Part shown: positions 8,141 through 16,470 of the stretch, in pieces | How positions within the stretch are numbered: the first letter of the stretch is position 1 | How the letters are laid out: each line of letters begins with the position of its first letter | The notes under the pieces: generated by a model | What the model saw: only the letters and a program-made list of their open reading frames with translations | Databases searched by the model: none | What the model was told of the DNA's origin: nothing | Position numbers and translations under genes: made by a program | From: Duganella dendranthematis | GTDB taxonomy: Bacteria > Pseudomonadota > Gammaproteobacteria > Burkholderiales > Burkholderiaceae_D | Length of the DNA stretch: 64,000 nt | Direction: 5' to 3' | Assembly: GCF_012849375.1 (NCBI RefSeq) | Contig: NZ_CP051684.1 | Coordinates: forward strand, 4,030,001 to 4,094,000

Positions 8141-8486
8141 AGCCGGCCGTCAGCATGGCTGCCGTGCAGTCCACCATCCAGTCCGACACCGCGCCGTGGC
8201 GGTACGGGAACAGGCTTTGCACGCACTCGTCGATCGCGCCCATCAGGGCAATGGTTAGCACCGCCTTGCCGGCGCGTTGCGACGCTGTGCCGCTGCCGCC
8301 GGTAAAAATTAAAAAGGTCAGGCCGGCATAAGCCAGCGAATGCAGCACCACGCCGGAAGCGACTTCGCCGATGTCCTGGCGCGCGCCGGGAATCGAACCG
8401 AGAATCAGGATCAGCAGGTACAGCGCAATGGCGGTCCAGTAGCGGAGGCGGGCGTGGGAAGGGGTAAGGAAGATTTGCTTGAACAT
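8094..8486 (-). CDS. VanZ-like membrane protein
   Basis: A 130-residue protein with about four transmembrane helices, matching short stand-alone VanZ-family (PF04892) proteins. Recognisable features are helix 1 (YWTAIALYLLILILGSIP), the HSLAYAGLTFLI segment and the DECVQSLFPYRHGAVSDWMVDC motif, which carries the conserved E-x-x-Q-x-x-x-P-x-R-x-x-x-x-D pattern. VanZ confers low-level teicoplanin resistance in enterococci, but the role of proteobacterial members is unclear. ATG 8486 was preferred over an upstream start that adds 30 non-family residues. Confidence 0.82.
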   Translation of the reverse strand: MFKQIFLTPSHARLRYWTAIALYLLILILGSIPGARQDIGEVASGVVLHSLAYAGLTFLIFTGGSGTASQRAGKAVLTIALMGAIDECVQSLFPYRHGAVSDWMVDCTAAMLTAGFMWALWSRYRSLPAD

Positions 8487-8644
8487 GGGGCAGACAATAC
8501 CATGCACTGCAATAAAACGGGAGTGGTGCACCGGACCCCGGTGCACCTTTTCTTCAGTCATGCCTATCGGTTGCATGTACTTAAGATGTGTCCAGTATAG
8601 GCAGCGTTTGTGACGCCGTTATGACAGCGAACAATTTCGCTGAA

Positions 8645-8745
8645 CAAAAAAAAAGCCCGCTGACTTGAGCGGGCTTAAAACTATTTTCTTGGAGGAGAAT
8701 AGTGGAGACAGGAGCTATTATGCGGCGTCGCAAGATATGTGTCTA
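8645..8745 (-). ncRNA. Candidate small RNA with CU-rich anti-SD tract and intrinsic terminator
   Basis: Reading the minus strand, the complement of 8691-8714 is a run of CTCC repeats including CTCCTCC, able to pair with Shine-Dalgarno sequences. It is followed by a GC hairpin (8653-8676) and a U9 tract. This single-stranded CU-rich loop plus terminator is the usual layout of trans-acting sRNAs. No sigma70 promoter is obvious, so it may be processed from the 3' UTR of the upstream SDR gene. Alternatively it is simply that gene's 3' UTR. The 5' end given is a guess. Confidence 0.4.
8646..8676 (-). terminator. Intrinsic terminator of the SDR gene / candidate sRNA
   Basis: Stem AAGCCCGC (8653-8660) / GCGGGCTT (8669-8676), loop of eight. 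On the minus strand it is followed by nine U (complement of 8646-8654, overlapping the stem base). Confidence 0.85.
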
Positions 8746-8789
8746 ATTGTTCTTTCAGATACCAGACATCAGGCTAGGGCATAACTCTG

Positions 8790-9551
8790 TCATTTGACGG
8801 GGACCGTGTAGTTCAGCGCCAGGCGGCCGCCGTCCACGTACAGGGTCTGGCCGGTCATGTAGCTGGCGTCGTCGCTGGCCAGGAAGGCGGCGATCGAGGC
8901 GACTTCTTCCGGCTCGCCGCAGCGGCCCATCGGCGTGCGCGACAAAATGGTGTTGCGCGATTCCGGGCTGGCCATCACGGCTTTCTTGGCCAGTTCGGTC
9001 AGGATGGTGCCGGGACCGATGCCGTTGACGCGGATGCCGTACTCGACCAGGTTGAGCGACATCACCTTGGTCAGCTGGTTGATCGCGCCTTTCGACACCA
9101 CGTAGGGCACCTGGTTCGGAATCGCCAGCTCGGCGTTGACGCTGGACATATTGATGATGCTGCCGCTGAGCTGCTTGGCCATCACCCGCGCCACCGCCTG
9201 GCCGCACAGGAACATCGACTTCAGGTTGATGCGCAGGACGCGGTCGAAATCTTCCTCGCAGACGTCGAGGAAGTTGGCGGCGTGGGTGACGCCGGCGTTG
9301 TTGATCAGGATGTCGATGCGGCCGAAGGCGGCGAGGGTGGCAGCCACCATCGCGTCCACATCGGCCTTTTGGCTGACGTCGGCGGCGAAGAAGCGCGCCT
9401 GTTCGCCCAGCGCCGTGGCGGCGTCGGCGCCTTCCGGCTTGATGTCCACCAGCATGACTTTGGCGCCTTCAGCGATCAGGCGCTGGGCACAGGCCAGGCC
9501 GATGCCCTGGGTGGCGCCGGTGACGATCGCGACTTTATCGGTTAATTTCAT
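8790..9551 (-). CDS. SDR family NAD(P)-dependent oxidoreductase
   Basis: A 253-residue classical short-chain dehydrogenase. The nucleotide-binding motif TGATQGIG is at residues 11-18. Asp at about 40 after the second strand (VDIKPEG) suggests NAD preference. NNAG follows, then the active-site Ser in INMSSVNAE, and Tyr-x-x-x-Lys as YVVSK. The C-terminus SYMTGQTLYVDGGR is typical. The substrate is unknown; sugar or 3-oxoacyl alcohols are common for this subgroup. It is a single gene, divergent from pyrF and closed by a strong terminator. Confidence 0.92.
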   Translation of the reverse strand: MKLTDKVAIVTGATQGIGLACAQRLIAEGAKVMLVDIKPEGADAATALGEQARFFAADVSQKADVDAMVAATLAAFGRIDILINNAGVTHAANFLDVCEEDFDRVLRINLKSMFLCGQAVARVMAKQLSGSIINMSSVNAELAIPNQVPYVVSKGAINQLTKVMSLNLVEYGIRVNGIGPGTILTELAKKAVMASPESRNTILSRTPMGRCGEPEEVASIAAFLASDDASYMTGQTLYVDGGRLALNYTVPVK

Positions 9552-9598
9552 GGGAATGTGCTTTCTGAGGTGGAGATGGCAAATTTTAACAGGCTGTT

Positions 9599-9627
9599 TT
9601 AGTAGCCCGCCATGGTCAGGTTACAAT
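9599..9627 (+). promoter_or_regulatory. Candidate pyrF promoter
   Basis: TACAAT (9622-9627) is a good -10 hexamer. A weak -35 (TTAGTA, 9599-9604) lies 17 bases upstream. The AGGGAG ribosome binding site before the GTG start is at 9649-9654. Confidence 0.4.
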
Positions 9628-9659
9628 AGAGGGTTTGCATTTTTCATTAGGGAGCCGTC

Positions 9660-10481
9660 GTGACTTTTATCAACAAATTATCCGCCGCCTGGACGGCCAA
9701 CGACTCCCTGCTGTGCGTGGGCCTGGACCCGGACATGGCCAAGTTGCCGGCCCAGTTCCAGAACGACCCGCAAGGCATCTTCCACTTCTGCCGCGAGATC
9801 ATTGACGCGACCGCCGACCTGGCATGCTCGTTCAAGCCGCAGATCGCCTATTTCGCCGCGTTGAGCGCGGAAGGCCAGCTGGAGCAGATTTGCGCCTACG
9901 TGCGCGAGCATTATCCGCACATTCCCTTGATCCTGGACGCCAAGCGCGGCGACATCGGCGCCACCGCGCGCCAGTACGCGCGCGAAGCCTATGACCGTTA
10001 CGGCGCCGATGCGGTGACCGTCAATCCGTACATGGGGTCGGATTCGGTGGAACCGTACATGGAATGGAGCGACCGCGGCGTGATCATCCTGTGCCGCACC
10101 TCGAATGCGGGCGGTTCGGATTTGCAGTTCCTGGACGTCGGCGGCAAGCCGCTGTATCAGCACGTGGCGCGCCTGGTGGCGGAGAAGTGGAACAGCAACG
10201 GCCAGTGCGCGCTGGTGGTCGGCGCCACCTTCCCGGAAGAGCTGGCGCAGGTGCGCGCGATTGTCGGCGACATGCCGCTGCTGGTGCCGGGCATCGGCGC
10301 GCAGGGCGGTGATATTGCGGCCACCGTCACCTCGGGCCGCACGGCCAGCGGCGCCGGCATGATGATCAACTCGTCGCGCGCCATCCTGTACGCGGCGCCG
10401 CAAGCGGGCGAAGACTTCGCAATGGCCGCGCGGCGCGTGGCGGAAGAAACCCGCAGCGCCATCAACCAGCATCGCGGCTAA
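9660..10481 (+). CDS. pyrF: Orotidine 5'-phosphate decarboxylase (long, type 2)
   Basis: A 273-residue cytoplasmic enzyme that converts OMP to UMP in the last step of de novo pyrimidine synthesis. It belongs to the long bacterial group: [10 protein letters not shown] near the N-terminus, the catalytic [11 protein letters not shown] segment with Lys-Arg-Gly-Asp at about 99-105, [10 protein letters not shown], and the C-terminal phosphate-binding [10 protein letters not shown]. It starts at GTG 9660, with a purine-rich AGGGAG just upstream. It is monocistronic, between the divergent SDR gene and a convergent hydrolase. Confidence 0.95.
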   Translation: MTFINKLSAAWTANDSLLCVGLDPDMAKLPAQFQNDPQGIFHFCREIIDATADLACSFKPQIAYFAALSAEGQLEQICAYVREHYPHIPLILDAKRGDIGATARQYAREAYDRYGADAVTVNPYMGSDSVEPYMEWSDRGVIILCRTSNAGGSDLQFLDVGGKPLYQHVARLVAEKWNSNGQCALVVGATFPEELAQVRAIVGDMPLLVPGIGAQGGDIAATVTSGRTASGAGMMINSSRAILYAAPQAGEDFAMAARRVAEETRSAINQHRG

Positions 10482-10490
10482 GCAGTCCTC

Positions 10491-11876
10491 TTACTGCTTG
10501 ATGAAGACTGGATCGGCATCGCCGTCCAGCGGGGCGATGTCGAACCATTGCGATGTCGCCCTCCCATCCGCGTCGCTGCCGAAGCGGATGCGGAAATTGC
10601 TGTTGGCCTCGTAATAAAACTCGGTCGGCGACAGCGCCAGCAGCGGCAGCCATCTGCCATCCGCCGGATAGCGCACCTGCAAGCGGCCATCCTTGACCTG
10701 GAACGTGTAGCGTTCATTGCCCTGCGTGTAGACGCCGGCGCGCTGTTGCAGCACGCCGTCCGCCAGCGTCTGCGGCGTTGGAGTCGGCAGCGGTGGCGCA
10801 CTGCCGGCAGCAATGGTGGCGATGCGGCGCGCAGTCGAGGGCAGTCCGAATTGCGGCGAGTCGTCGCTATTGCTCATCATCGACACAATCACCTTCGATT
10901 GCGGGATGTACACCACTTCGGCATGGAAACCCTGGACGTCGCCGCTGCTGCGCAGGTAAGGCTGGCCGGCCAGCGTGTACGGGCGGATGCCGTAGCCGTA
11001 CGGCACGCGGCCGCCGTTCTGCAACGTAGCCTGGGTGTTCATCGCCTTCAGGCTGGCCGGCTTGAGCACGGCGCCGCCTTGCAGCGCGACGGTCCAGCGC
11101 ACCAGGTCGGCATTGGTGGAGGCGTAGCTGCCGCCGCCAAACAGCAGGCTGCTGTTCCAGCGCACGGCAAGCTGCGGGCCGCGTTCATAGGGCGTGACCA
11201 TATCCTTGATCAGGCCGGCAGTGTGGATGAAATAGGTATGCGTCATGCCCAGCGGCACGAAGAACTGGCGCGCCAGGTAGGCGTCGTATTTTTCACCGGA
11301 CAGCTGCTCAATAATCATCCCCAGCAGCGTGTAATTGACCGACGAGTAGGCGTAGGCCGTGCCCGGCGGCGCCAGCAACGGCGTGGCGATGGCCTGGTCC
11401 AGCAGCTGTTGCGGCGTGTGTTCTTCGAATGCCTGCTTGCGGAAGCCGGCGTCGGTGAAGACGTTGGCGATGCCAGAGGTGTGCTGCAGCAAGCGTTCGA
11501 CGGTGATGTCGTTCCACGCTACCGGCACGGTGGGGAAATATTGGCGGATCGGCGTTTGCAGATTCAGCTTGCCGTCCTCGACCAGTTTCATGATCGCGGC
11601 CGCCGTGAATTGCTTGCCCACCGAGGCGGCATGAAACACGTGGTCGGGCCGGATAGGGACGTTCAATTCGACGTTGGCCAGGCCATAGCCCTTGTTGAGC
11701 AGGGTCACGCCGTCCTTGATCACCAGCACGGCGGCGCCAGGCCGATTGCCTGGGAATAGCCGCGTCAGTTCGGCATCGATGACCTCGACCTCGGCGTTGC
11801 TGGTGGCGGCGCTGGCAGCCGGTATCAGCGCCGAGGTGAGCAAGATGGCGGCGTTGGCGGCTTTGAGCAGTTGCAT
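10491..11876 (-). CDS. Serine hydrolase, class C beta-lactamase-like
   Basis: A 461-residue exported protein with a signal peptide (MQLLKAANAAILLTSALIPAASA). The beta-lactamase/D-alanyl-D-alanine peptidase fold (PF00144) is shown by the catalytic tetrad SVGK at about residue 85, LLQHTSGIAN, and YSSVNYTLLGMII in place of the usual Y-x-N loop (Ser replaces Asn, as in many esterase-like members). A C-terminal lipocalin-like or DUF3471-type region with QRAGVYTQGNERYTFQ follows. Likely roles are peptidase or esterase; true beta-lactam resistance is not implied. It converges on pyrF with only nine bases between. Confidence 0.87.
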   Translation of the reverse strand: MQLLKAANAAILLTSALIPAASAATSNAEVEVIDAELTRLFPGNRPGAAVLVIKDGVTLLNKGYGLANVELNVPIRPDHVFHAASVGKQFTAAAIMKLVEDGKLNLQTPIRQYFPTVPVAWNDITVERLLQHTSGIANVFTDAGFRKQAFEEHTPQQLLDQAIATPLLAPPGTAYAYSSVNYTLLGMIIEQLSGEKYDAYLARQFFVPLGMTHTYFIHTAGLIKDMVTPYERGPQLAVRWNSSLLFGGGSYASTNADLVRWTVALQGGAVLKPASLKAMNTQATLQNGGRVPYGYGIRPYTLAGQPYLRSSGDVQGFHAEVVYIPQSKVIVSMMSNSDDSPQFGLPSTARRIATIAAGSAPPLPTPTPQTLADGVLQQRAGVYTQGNERYTFQVKDGRLQVRYPADGRWLPLLALSPTEFYYEANSNFRIRFGSDADGRATSQWFDIAPLDGDADPVFIKQ

Positions 11877-11997
11877 GGTATCCCCCTGAAATAATAATGT
11901 AAGGACATCATATGTTCAGGGGGCAATCTCCAGCCAGCGGCGTGCGATGGATGGTGAAAATGGCGTGCCCGGCCGCAAATCGCCGGGCTGGCCGGAC

Positions 11998-13440
11998 TTA
12001 TTGCGCCGGCGCTACCATCTCAGCGTATTCGTACAGGTCGCCGAGGATTTGCTCGGCGCGCTCGTCGGCGTGCTGCTGCAGTTCGTCGATCTGGGCGAAG
12101 AAGTCATCGATGGTGCGGCTGCCGCCCACGCCTTCGTAGAAGCGCGCGGCGCGGTGCTGTTCCCAATGCTCGACTTCGGTCTCCGACAAGGTCTCCGGGA
12201 AGTTGCGCGCGCGGTAGCGGAACAGCAGCTCGGCCAGGCGGGCGTCGCCAAACGCCGGGGACGCCACCGCCAGCCGCGCCGGCGATTCGCGCCGCAAGGT
12301 GTCCAGCAGGCGGCGGTCGTCTTTGCTGATGAAGCCGTTGTACAAATCCTCATCCACGTCCAGCGGCGCACTGCGCGGGCGATGGAATACTTCTTCCCAC
12401 ACCGCGCCGAGGTCGCGTCCGGCCGCCGCAATCGCCGCGTGCGCCTTGCCCTGTTCCAGATCGATGCCCCATTTGGCCGCCATCGCCGGCGACAGGGTCT
12501 TCAGGTTGGACACCAGCATCGGCGATTTATTCAGGTGGATGCTTTTCACCGGCAAGCGCGTCACGCCTTCCGGCAGCGCGTCGGCGCGCGAGAAGATGCG
12601 GGTGCGGATGGTGTCGGCGTCCAGCGTGAACAGCTCGCTCGGATCGTAGGTGCAATCCCAGACAATCACTTCGTTCTTGTTGGTTGGATGCGTGCCCAGC
12701 GGATAGACCAGGGCGATGCAGCCGCGCTCGGTCGGGAACATGCCGGACACGTGCAGAAACGGCTGGCGCAGGTTGGTGGCCAGATGCATGCCAATCTCGT
12801 CGGCCACGCGGTCTTTCTTGTGCAGCGCGAAGCAGAAGTCGAACAGTTTCGGCTGGTGCTGGCGGATCAGCCGCGCCAGCGCGATGGTCGCGCGCACGTC
12901 CGACAGCGCATCGTGCGCCGCCTCGTGCAGTAGCCCGTTGGCCTTGGCCAGGTCTTCCAGCCGGAAGCTGGGCTTGCCGTCTTCCTTGGTCGGCCACTGA
13001 ATGCCTTCCGGCCGCAGCGCGTAGGTCATGCGCACCACGTCCAGCAAGTCCCAGCGGCCGCAGCCGTTTTGCCATTCGCGTGCATACGGGTCGATCAAGT
13101 TGCGCCAGAACATGAAGCGGGTGATTTCGTCATCGAAACGGATGGTGTTGTAGCCGACGCCGATGGTGCCCGGCTGCGAGAAGGCTTGCTCGATGGTCGC
13201 CGCGAATTGATGTTCGGCCACGCCCCATTCCAGACATTGCTGCGGGGTGATGCCGGTGATCAAGCAAGATTGCGGATCTGGCAGGAAGTCATTGGCTGGC
13301 TTGCAATACAGCATGATCGGATCGCCGATCTCGTTGAGCTCGGCGTCGGTGCGGATCGCGGCGAATTGCGCCGGGCGATCGCGACGCGGAACGGCGCCAA
13401 AAGTTTCGTAGTCGTGCCAGAGAAATGTCTGATTTGTCAT
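11998..13440 (-). CDS. sbcB: Exodeoxyribonuclease I
   Basis: A 480-residue 3'-5' single-strand DNA exonuclease acting in recombination and mismatch repair. The N-terminal DnaQ-like domain has the catalytic Asp10 and Glu12 (WHDYETFG), a later VGYNTIRFDDE segment, and H-x-A-x-x-D (HDALSDVRAT). The ExoI SH3-like and C-terminal helical domains follow (for example HLNKSPML, RYRARNFPETLS). Length matches E. coli ExoI (475). It is transcribed alone, divergent from the DUF5610 gene with 63 bases between. Confidence 0.95.
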   Translation of the reverse strand: MTNQTFLWHDYETFGAVPRRDRPAQFAAIRTDAELNEIGDPIMLYCKPANDFLPDPQSCLITGITPQQCLEWGVAEHQFAATIEQAFSQPGTIGVGYNTIRFDDEITRFMFWRNLIDPYAREWQNGCGRWDLLDVVRMTYALRPEGIQWPTKEDGKPSFRLEDLAKANGLLHEAAHDALSDVRATIALARLIRQHQPKLFDFCFALHKKDRVADEIGMHLATNLRQPFLHVSGMFPTERGCIALVYPLGTHPTNKNEVIVWDCTYDPSELFTLDADTIRTRIFSRADALPEGVTRLPVKSIHLNKSPMLVSNLKTLSPAMAAKWGIDLEQGKAHAAIAAAGRDLGAVWEEVFHRPRSAPLDVDEDLYNGFISKDDRRLLDTLRRESPARLAVASPAFGDARLAELLFRYRARNFPETLSETEVEHWEQHRAARFYEGVGGSRTIDDFFAQIDELQQHADERAEQILGDLYEYAEMVAPAQ

Positions 13441-13447
13441 AAGGTGC

Positions 13448-13474
13448 TACAGAAATTTAAAAAACTGCCGATAA
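13448..13474 (+). promoter_or_regulatory. Candidate sigma28 (FliA) promoter
   Basis: GCCGATAA (13467-13474) is identical to the sigma28 -10 consensus. TACAGAAA (13448-13455), eleven bases upstream, matches the TAAAG core of the -35 element at four of five bases. It precedes the DUF5610 gene, whose GAGGAG ribosome binding site is at 13491-13496. Confidence 0.5.
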
Positions 13475-13503
13475 TTTAGGCATCTACACTGAGGAGCAAC
13501 ATT

Positions 13504-14121
13504 ATGGCTACTCCCGTCTCGCTGACTTCAAGCAACACCACCAATGCCGCCACCCAGGTCCAGGCCAAGGATGACAAGCCGGTGTCGGTTGCCGCCAAGG
13601 CCAAGGCCGATCTGAATGCCTCCATCGTACAGGCTTCCTTGTCGGTGTCGATCAGTTCCTCGAACGACCAGATGTCGGTGGTGCTGAAAACTGCGCTGAC
13701 CGGCATTAACGAGGCGCTCAAGAAGGACGGCTTCGGCGATGACGCCATCCAGAATGCCGCGTCGCAGGATAATACCCCGGAAGGCACCGCCGGCCGCATT
13801 GTATCCTTGTCGACCGGGTTTTTCGAAGCCTACAAGCAGCAACACCCCGGCGAAGACGAGGGTGAATTGCTGAACAAGTTCATGGATACGATCAAATCGG
13901 GCATGGAACGCGGCTTCAAGGAGGCGCGCGAAGTGCTGCAGGGGCTGAACGCGCTGAATGGCGATATTTCGTCCAATATCGACAAGACCTATGAGCTGGT
14001 GCAGAAGGGCTATGACGATTTCATCGCCGCGCATCAGGCGAAAACTGATACCGCTGCGACCGGCGCCAGCACCAGCAACACGGCCGCCAGCGCCACGGCT
14101 ACCGACAAGGCTGCGGCCTGA
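13504..14121 (+). CDS. DUF5610 domain-containing protein
   Basis: A 205-residue cytoplasmic protein without a signal peptide. It matches my memory of the DUF5610 family: conserved LNASIVQASLSVSIS, the central AIQNAASQDNTPEGTAGRIVS block (about 85-105) and the C-terminal helix NIDKTYELVQKGYDDF. The ends are low-complexity Ala/Thr/Ser. The function of the family is unknown. A sigma28-like promoter and strong ribosome binding site lie upstream, which hints at expression with late flagellar genes, although no flagellar genes are in the window. Confidence 0.82.
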   Translation: MATPVSLTSSNTTNAATQVQAKDDKPVSVAAKAKADLNASIVQASLSVSISSSNDQMSVVLKTALTGINEALKKDGFGDDAIQNAASQDNTPEGTAGRIVSLSTGFFEAYKQQHPGEDEGELLNKFMDTIKSGMERGFKEAREVLQGLNALNGDISSNIDKTYELVQKGYDDFIAAHQAKTDTAATGASTSNTAASATATDKAAA

Positions 14122-14126
14122 TCGGC

Positions 14127-15181
14127 TCAGGCCGCGACCTGATTGCGGCCCAGTTCCTTGGCACGGTACAGCGCCGCGTCGGCGGTCGCGATCAGATCGT
14201 GCTCACTTTGCTGCGGCCGCAGCACCGACACCCCAGCGAGGCCGTAATGTGCGGCAGCGGCAGGCGCATGTCGGTGAACACCTTGGCTTGCCGCATGCGC
14301 TCGCACAGCCGCTCAGCCACCGACGCCGCCACCTTGTCGCTGGTGTCCGGCAACAACACCATCATTTCTTCGCCGCCGTAGCGCACCGCGAAATCGGTCG
14401 GCCGCAGCGCGCCGCTCAGCACCTGGGCCGCCGCGCGCAAGGCTTCGTCGCCGGCCAGGTGGCCGTGGGCGTCATTGAATTTCTTGAAGTGATCCAGGTC
14501 GATCATGATCAGCGCCAGCGGCGCGTTGGAGCCGTGCGCGGTGGCCACCATGGTCGGCAACAGGTCGTTGAGCCAGGCGCGGTTGTACAAGCCGGTCAGG
14601 CCGTCGATCATCGACAGCTGGCGGTAGAATTCGCCCAGCTTCTGGCGCCGGCGCAGCTGCGCGTTGGCGGCGCGGATGCGGAACGACAGCAGCCGCAGCA
14701 GGTTACGCGCCAGCACATTCGATTGATCGATCAGTTGCCAGACGATGTCGGCCTCGACCACCAGCACTTCGCTTTCCTCCAGCGCGGTGGTGGTGGACAG
14801 ATTGGCTTCCTCATCCAGCACCGACTGTTCGCCCACGCTTTCGCCCGGCAGGATCTTGCTGATGGTGCCGTCGGCCATGCCGGAACGCGTGTCGCTGGCC
14901 ACCGACAATGCGCCGCGCAGCAGGATGTACAGGCGCGCGCGGTTGGACTCGGCAATCGCCTCGCCGGCATCCAGCGACATGATGGGGCAATGGGCCAGCA
15001 GTCTGGCGATGACGGCGTCGTCGTCGGAGTTGCGCAGCAGCTGCAAGTCGCTGATCCGATAGCTCGATGAGCCGAATGTGCTGATTTGTTTCAAGGATGT
15101 CTCGCAGGATGCCAAAAGGCAATCATTAGTTCTGGAATTATCATATCCGAAAACGTTAGAGGCGTGGTTCAATAACGGCAT
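14127..15181 (-). pseudogene. Cyclic-nucleotide-binding / GGDEF diguanylate cyclase, frameshifted
   Basis: Reading from ATG 15181, a cNMP-binding-like domain (LLAHCPIMSLDAGEAIAESN to LVVEADIVWQL, about 45-160) precedes a GGDEF domain (SMIDGLTGLYNRAWLN, then YGGEEMM as signature). Such proteins make c-di-GMP in response to a ligand. The frame is lost at a C4 run at 14231-14234. Adding one base restores LGVSVLRPQQSEHDL and ADAALYRAKELGRNQ, the normal GGDEF C-terminus, ending at stop 14127-14129 after about 351 codons. As written, translation stops at 14192. Either a sequencing error or a recent mutation explains this. The signature ends in Met instead of Phe (GGEEM), so activity is uncertain even if intact. 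Confidence 0.8.
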
Positions 15182-15201
15182 TGCAACCAACTGGAAACAA
15201 C

Positions 15202-15981
15202 ATGAGCTACCTTGACGCGCTGGGAGTCGCCCATCAGCCCGATCCGGATGCGCGCATCGTCTCGCTGGTGCCGTCGATTACCGAGTTGCTGTGCGACCTG
15301 GACCTGGCCGCGCAAGTGGTGGGGCGGACCGGTTTCTGCATCCATCCGTGGGACGTGGTGCAGCAGATTCCCAAGGTCGGCGGCACCAAGGACGTCAACC
15401 TGGACAAGATCCGCGCGCTGGCGCCGACCCATGTGGTGCTCAATATTGACGAAAACGAAAAGCCGACTGCCGATGCGCTGGCCGAATTCGTGCCGAATAT
15501 CATCGTCACCCATCCGCTGCGGCCGTATGACAACGTCGCGCTGGCGCGCCTGATGGGCGGCGTGTTTTGCCGCAAACAGCAGGCCGCCGACTGGTGCGCC
15601 GCGTTCGAGGCCGAATACGCGCTGCTGCAGGCCGCGCCGAAAGGACCGCCGCAAACCATGTTGTACTGCGTGTGGCAGGACCCGTGGATGACGATCTCAC
15701 GCGATACCTATATCGCCCGCATGCTGGAGGAAATCGGCTGGAGCGTGCCGGAACTGGGCGAGGAGCGCTATCCGGCGTTCCGCTGGTCGAGCGAGTTGAT
15801 TGCGCAAATCGATGGCGTGCTGCTGTCCAGCGAGCCGTACCGCTTCACCGAAGCGCATGCGGAGATGCTGGAACGCCAGATCGGCAAACCGGTGCTGCTG
15901 GTGGATGGGGAAATGATGTCCTGGTATGGCAGCAGGTCGCTGCAGGGACTGCGCTACTTGCGGGAGCTGGCGCTGGCTTAA
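15202..15981 (+). CDS. Helical-backbone metal receptor (BtuF-like) without signal peptide
   Basis: A 259-residue protein of the periplasmic-binding-protein type III fold used for cobalamin, haem and siderophores (PF01497). Clues are RIVSLVPSITELLCDL at the N-terminus, the GRTGFCIHPW loop, PKVGGTKDVNLDKI and DPWMTISRDTYI. Unlike true BtuF it has no signal peptide: ATG 15202 starts directly at MSYLDALG, so it is probably cytoplasmic. No transporter is adjacent. Cytoplasmic homologues are common in Proteobacteria and their ligand is unknown. It is divergent from the GGDEF gene, with only 20 bases between starts. Confidence 0.82.
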   Translation: MSYLDALGVAHQPDPDARIVSLVPSITELLCDLDLAAQVVGRTGFCIHPWDVVQQIPKVGGTKDVNLDKIRALAPTHVVLNIDENEKPTADALAEFVPNIIVTHPLRPYDNVALARLMGGVFCRKQQAADWCAAFEAEYALLQAAPKGPPQTMLYCVWQDPWMTISRDTYIARMLEEIGWSVPELGEERYPAFRWSSELIAQIDGVLLSSEPYRFTEAHAEMLERQIGKPVLLVDGEMMSWYGSRSLQGLRYLRELALA

Positions 15982-16002
15982 GCGCCGGCCCCGCGGCAGC
16001 AA

Positions 16003-16380
16003 TTACTCTTCTTCGGCTTCGGCCACTACGGCGGCCGAGACGGCGCCGGTGCCATCGGCATGACGTTTATGGGCATTGAGCTTGCCCACAGCGGTTTCGA
16101 TCGAGCGCTTCAGTTTTTCGGTGGCGCCGCTGATGGCCTGATGCAAGGTGGCGGCGTGGTCGCTGACCGCGATCGGCTGCAAACCGGTGAGGCGGGCTTC
16201 CATCAGGCAGCGGTTGTCGCCGTCTGCGGATTTCTGGCCAAGGTTGTCGCTCAGGTGGACTTCGACACGGGTAATTTGTTCGCCGAAGCGGTGGAGGGCA
16301 TTGCCTACGACGGTTTGAACATGTTCGTCCAGACCTGCGTGATTAGTGATGGTTTTGTCGGTATTCACTTGGATTTGCAT
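16003..16380 (-). CDS. HPF/RaiA family ribosome-associated protein
   Basis: A 125-residue protein of the hibernation-promoting-factor/RaiA fold. MQIQVNTDKTITNHAGLDEHVQ, RVEVHLSDNLG and the C-terminal helix ATEKLKRSIETAVGKL match the beta-alpha-beta-beta-beta-alpha pattern, followed by an Ala/Glu-rich tail. These proteins bind the 30S decoding region in stationary phase. This copy lacks the long HPF C-terminal dimerisation domain and is not in the usual rpoN neighbourhood, so it is probably a secondary paralogue. An AGGAG-like site lies upstream (AGGAGCAAGCT). Confidence 0.85.
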   Translation of the reverse strand: MQIQVNTDKTITNHAGLDEHVQTVVGNALHRFGEQITRVEVHLSDNLGQKSADGDNRCLMEARLTGLQPIAVSDHAATLHQAISGATEKLKRSIETAVGKLNAHKRHADGTGAVSAAVVAEAEEE

Positions 16381-16430
16381 AGCTTGCTCCTGTTGTTTGA
16401 CTACGAAACCATCTTACTCCTTCCAGGCTT

Positions 16431-16460
16431 AAGTGGGCGTTAATTGCTTAACGTCCACTT
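16431..16460 (-). terminator. Long hairpin downstream of the hydrolase-TPR gene
   Basis: A 13-bp inverted repeat AAGTGGGCGTTAA / TTAACGTCCACTT (one G-U pair in RNA) with a four-base loop. No U-run follows on the minus strand, so it may be a Rho-assisted terminator or mRNA-stabilising hairpin. Confidence 0.45.
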
Positions 16461-16470
16461 GATCTGGATG

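Noticed and set aside
8702..8746. Plus-strand mini-ORF (GTG start, 14 codons) behind GGAGG
   Set aside because: Although the Shine-Dalgarno spacing is good, there is no promoter and the purine-rich stretch is better explained as the complement of the CU-rich minus-strand RNA.
10491..11876. Beta-lactamase resistance gene
   Set aside because: The fold is shared with esterases and peptidases, and the Y-x-N loop is altered, so antibiotic hydrolysis cannot be claimed.
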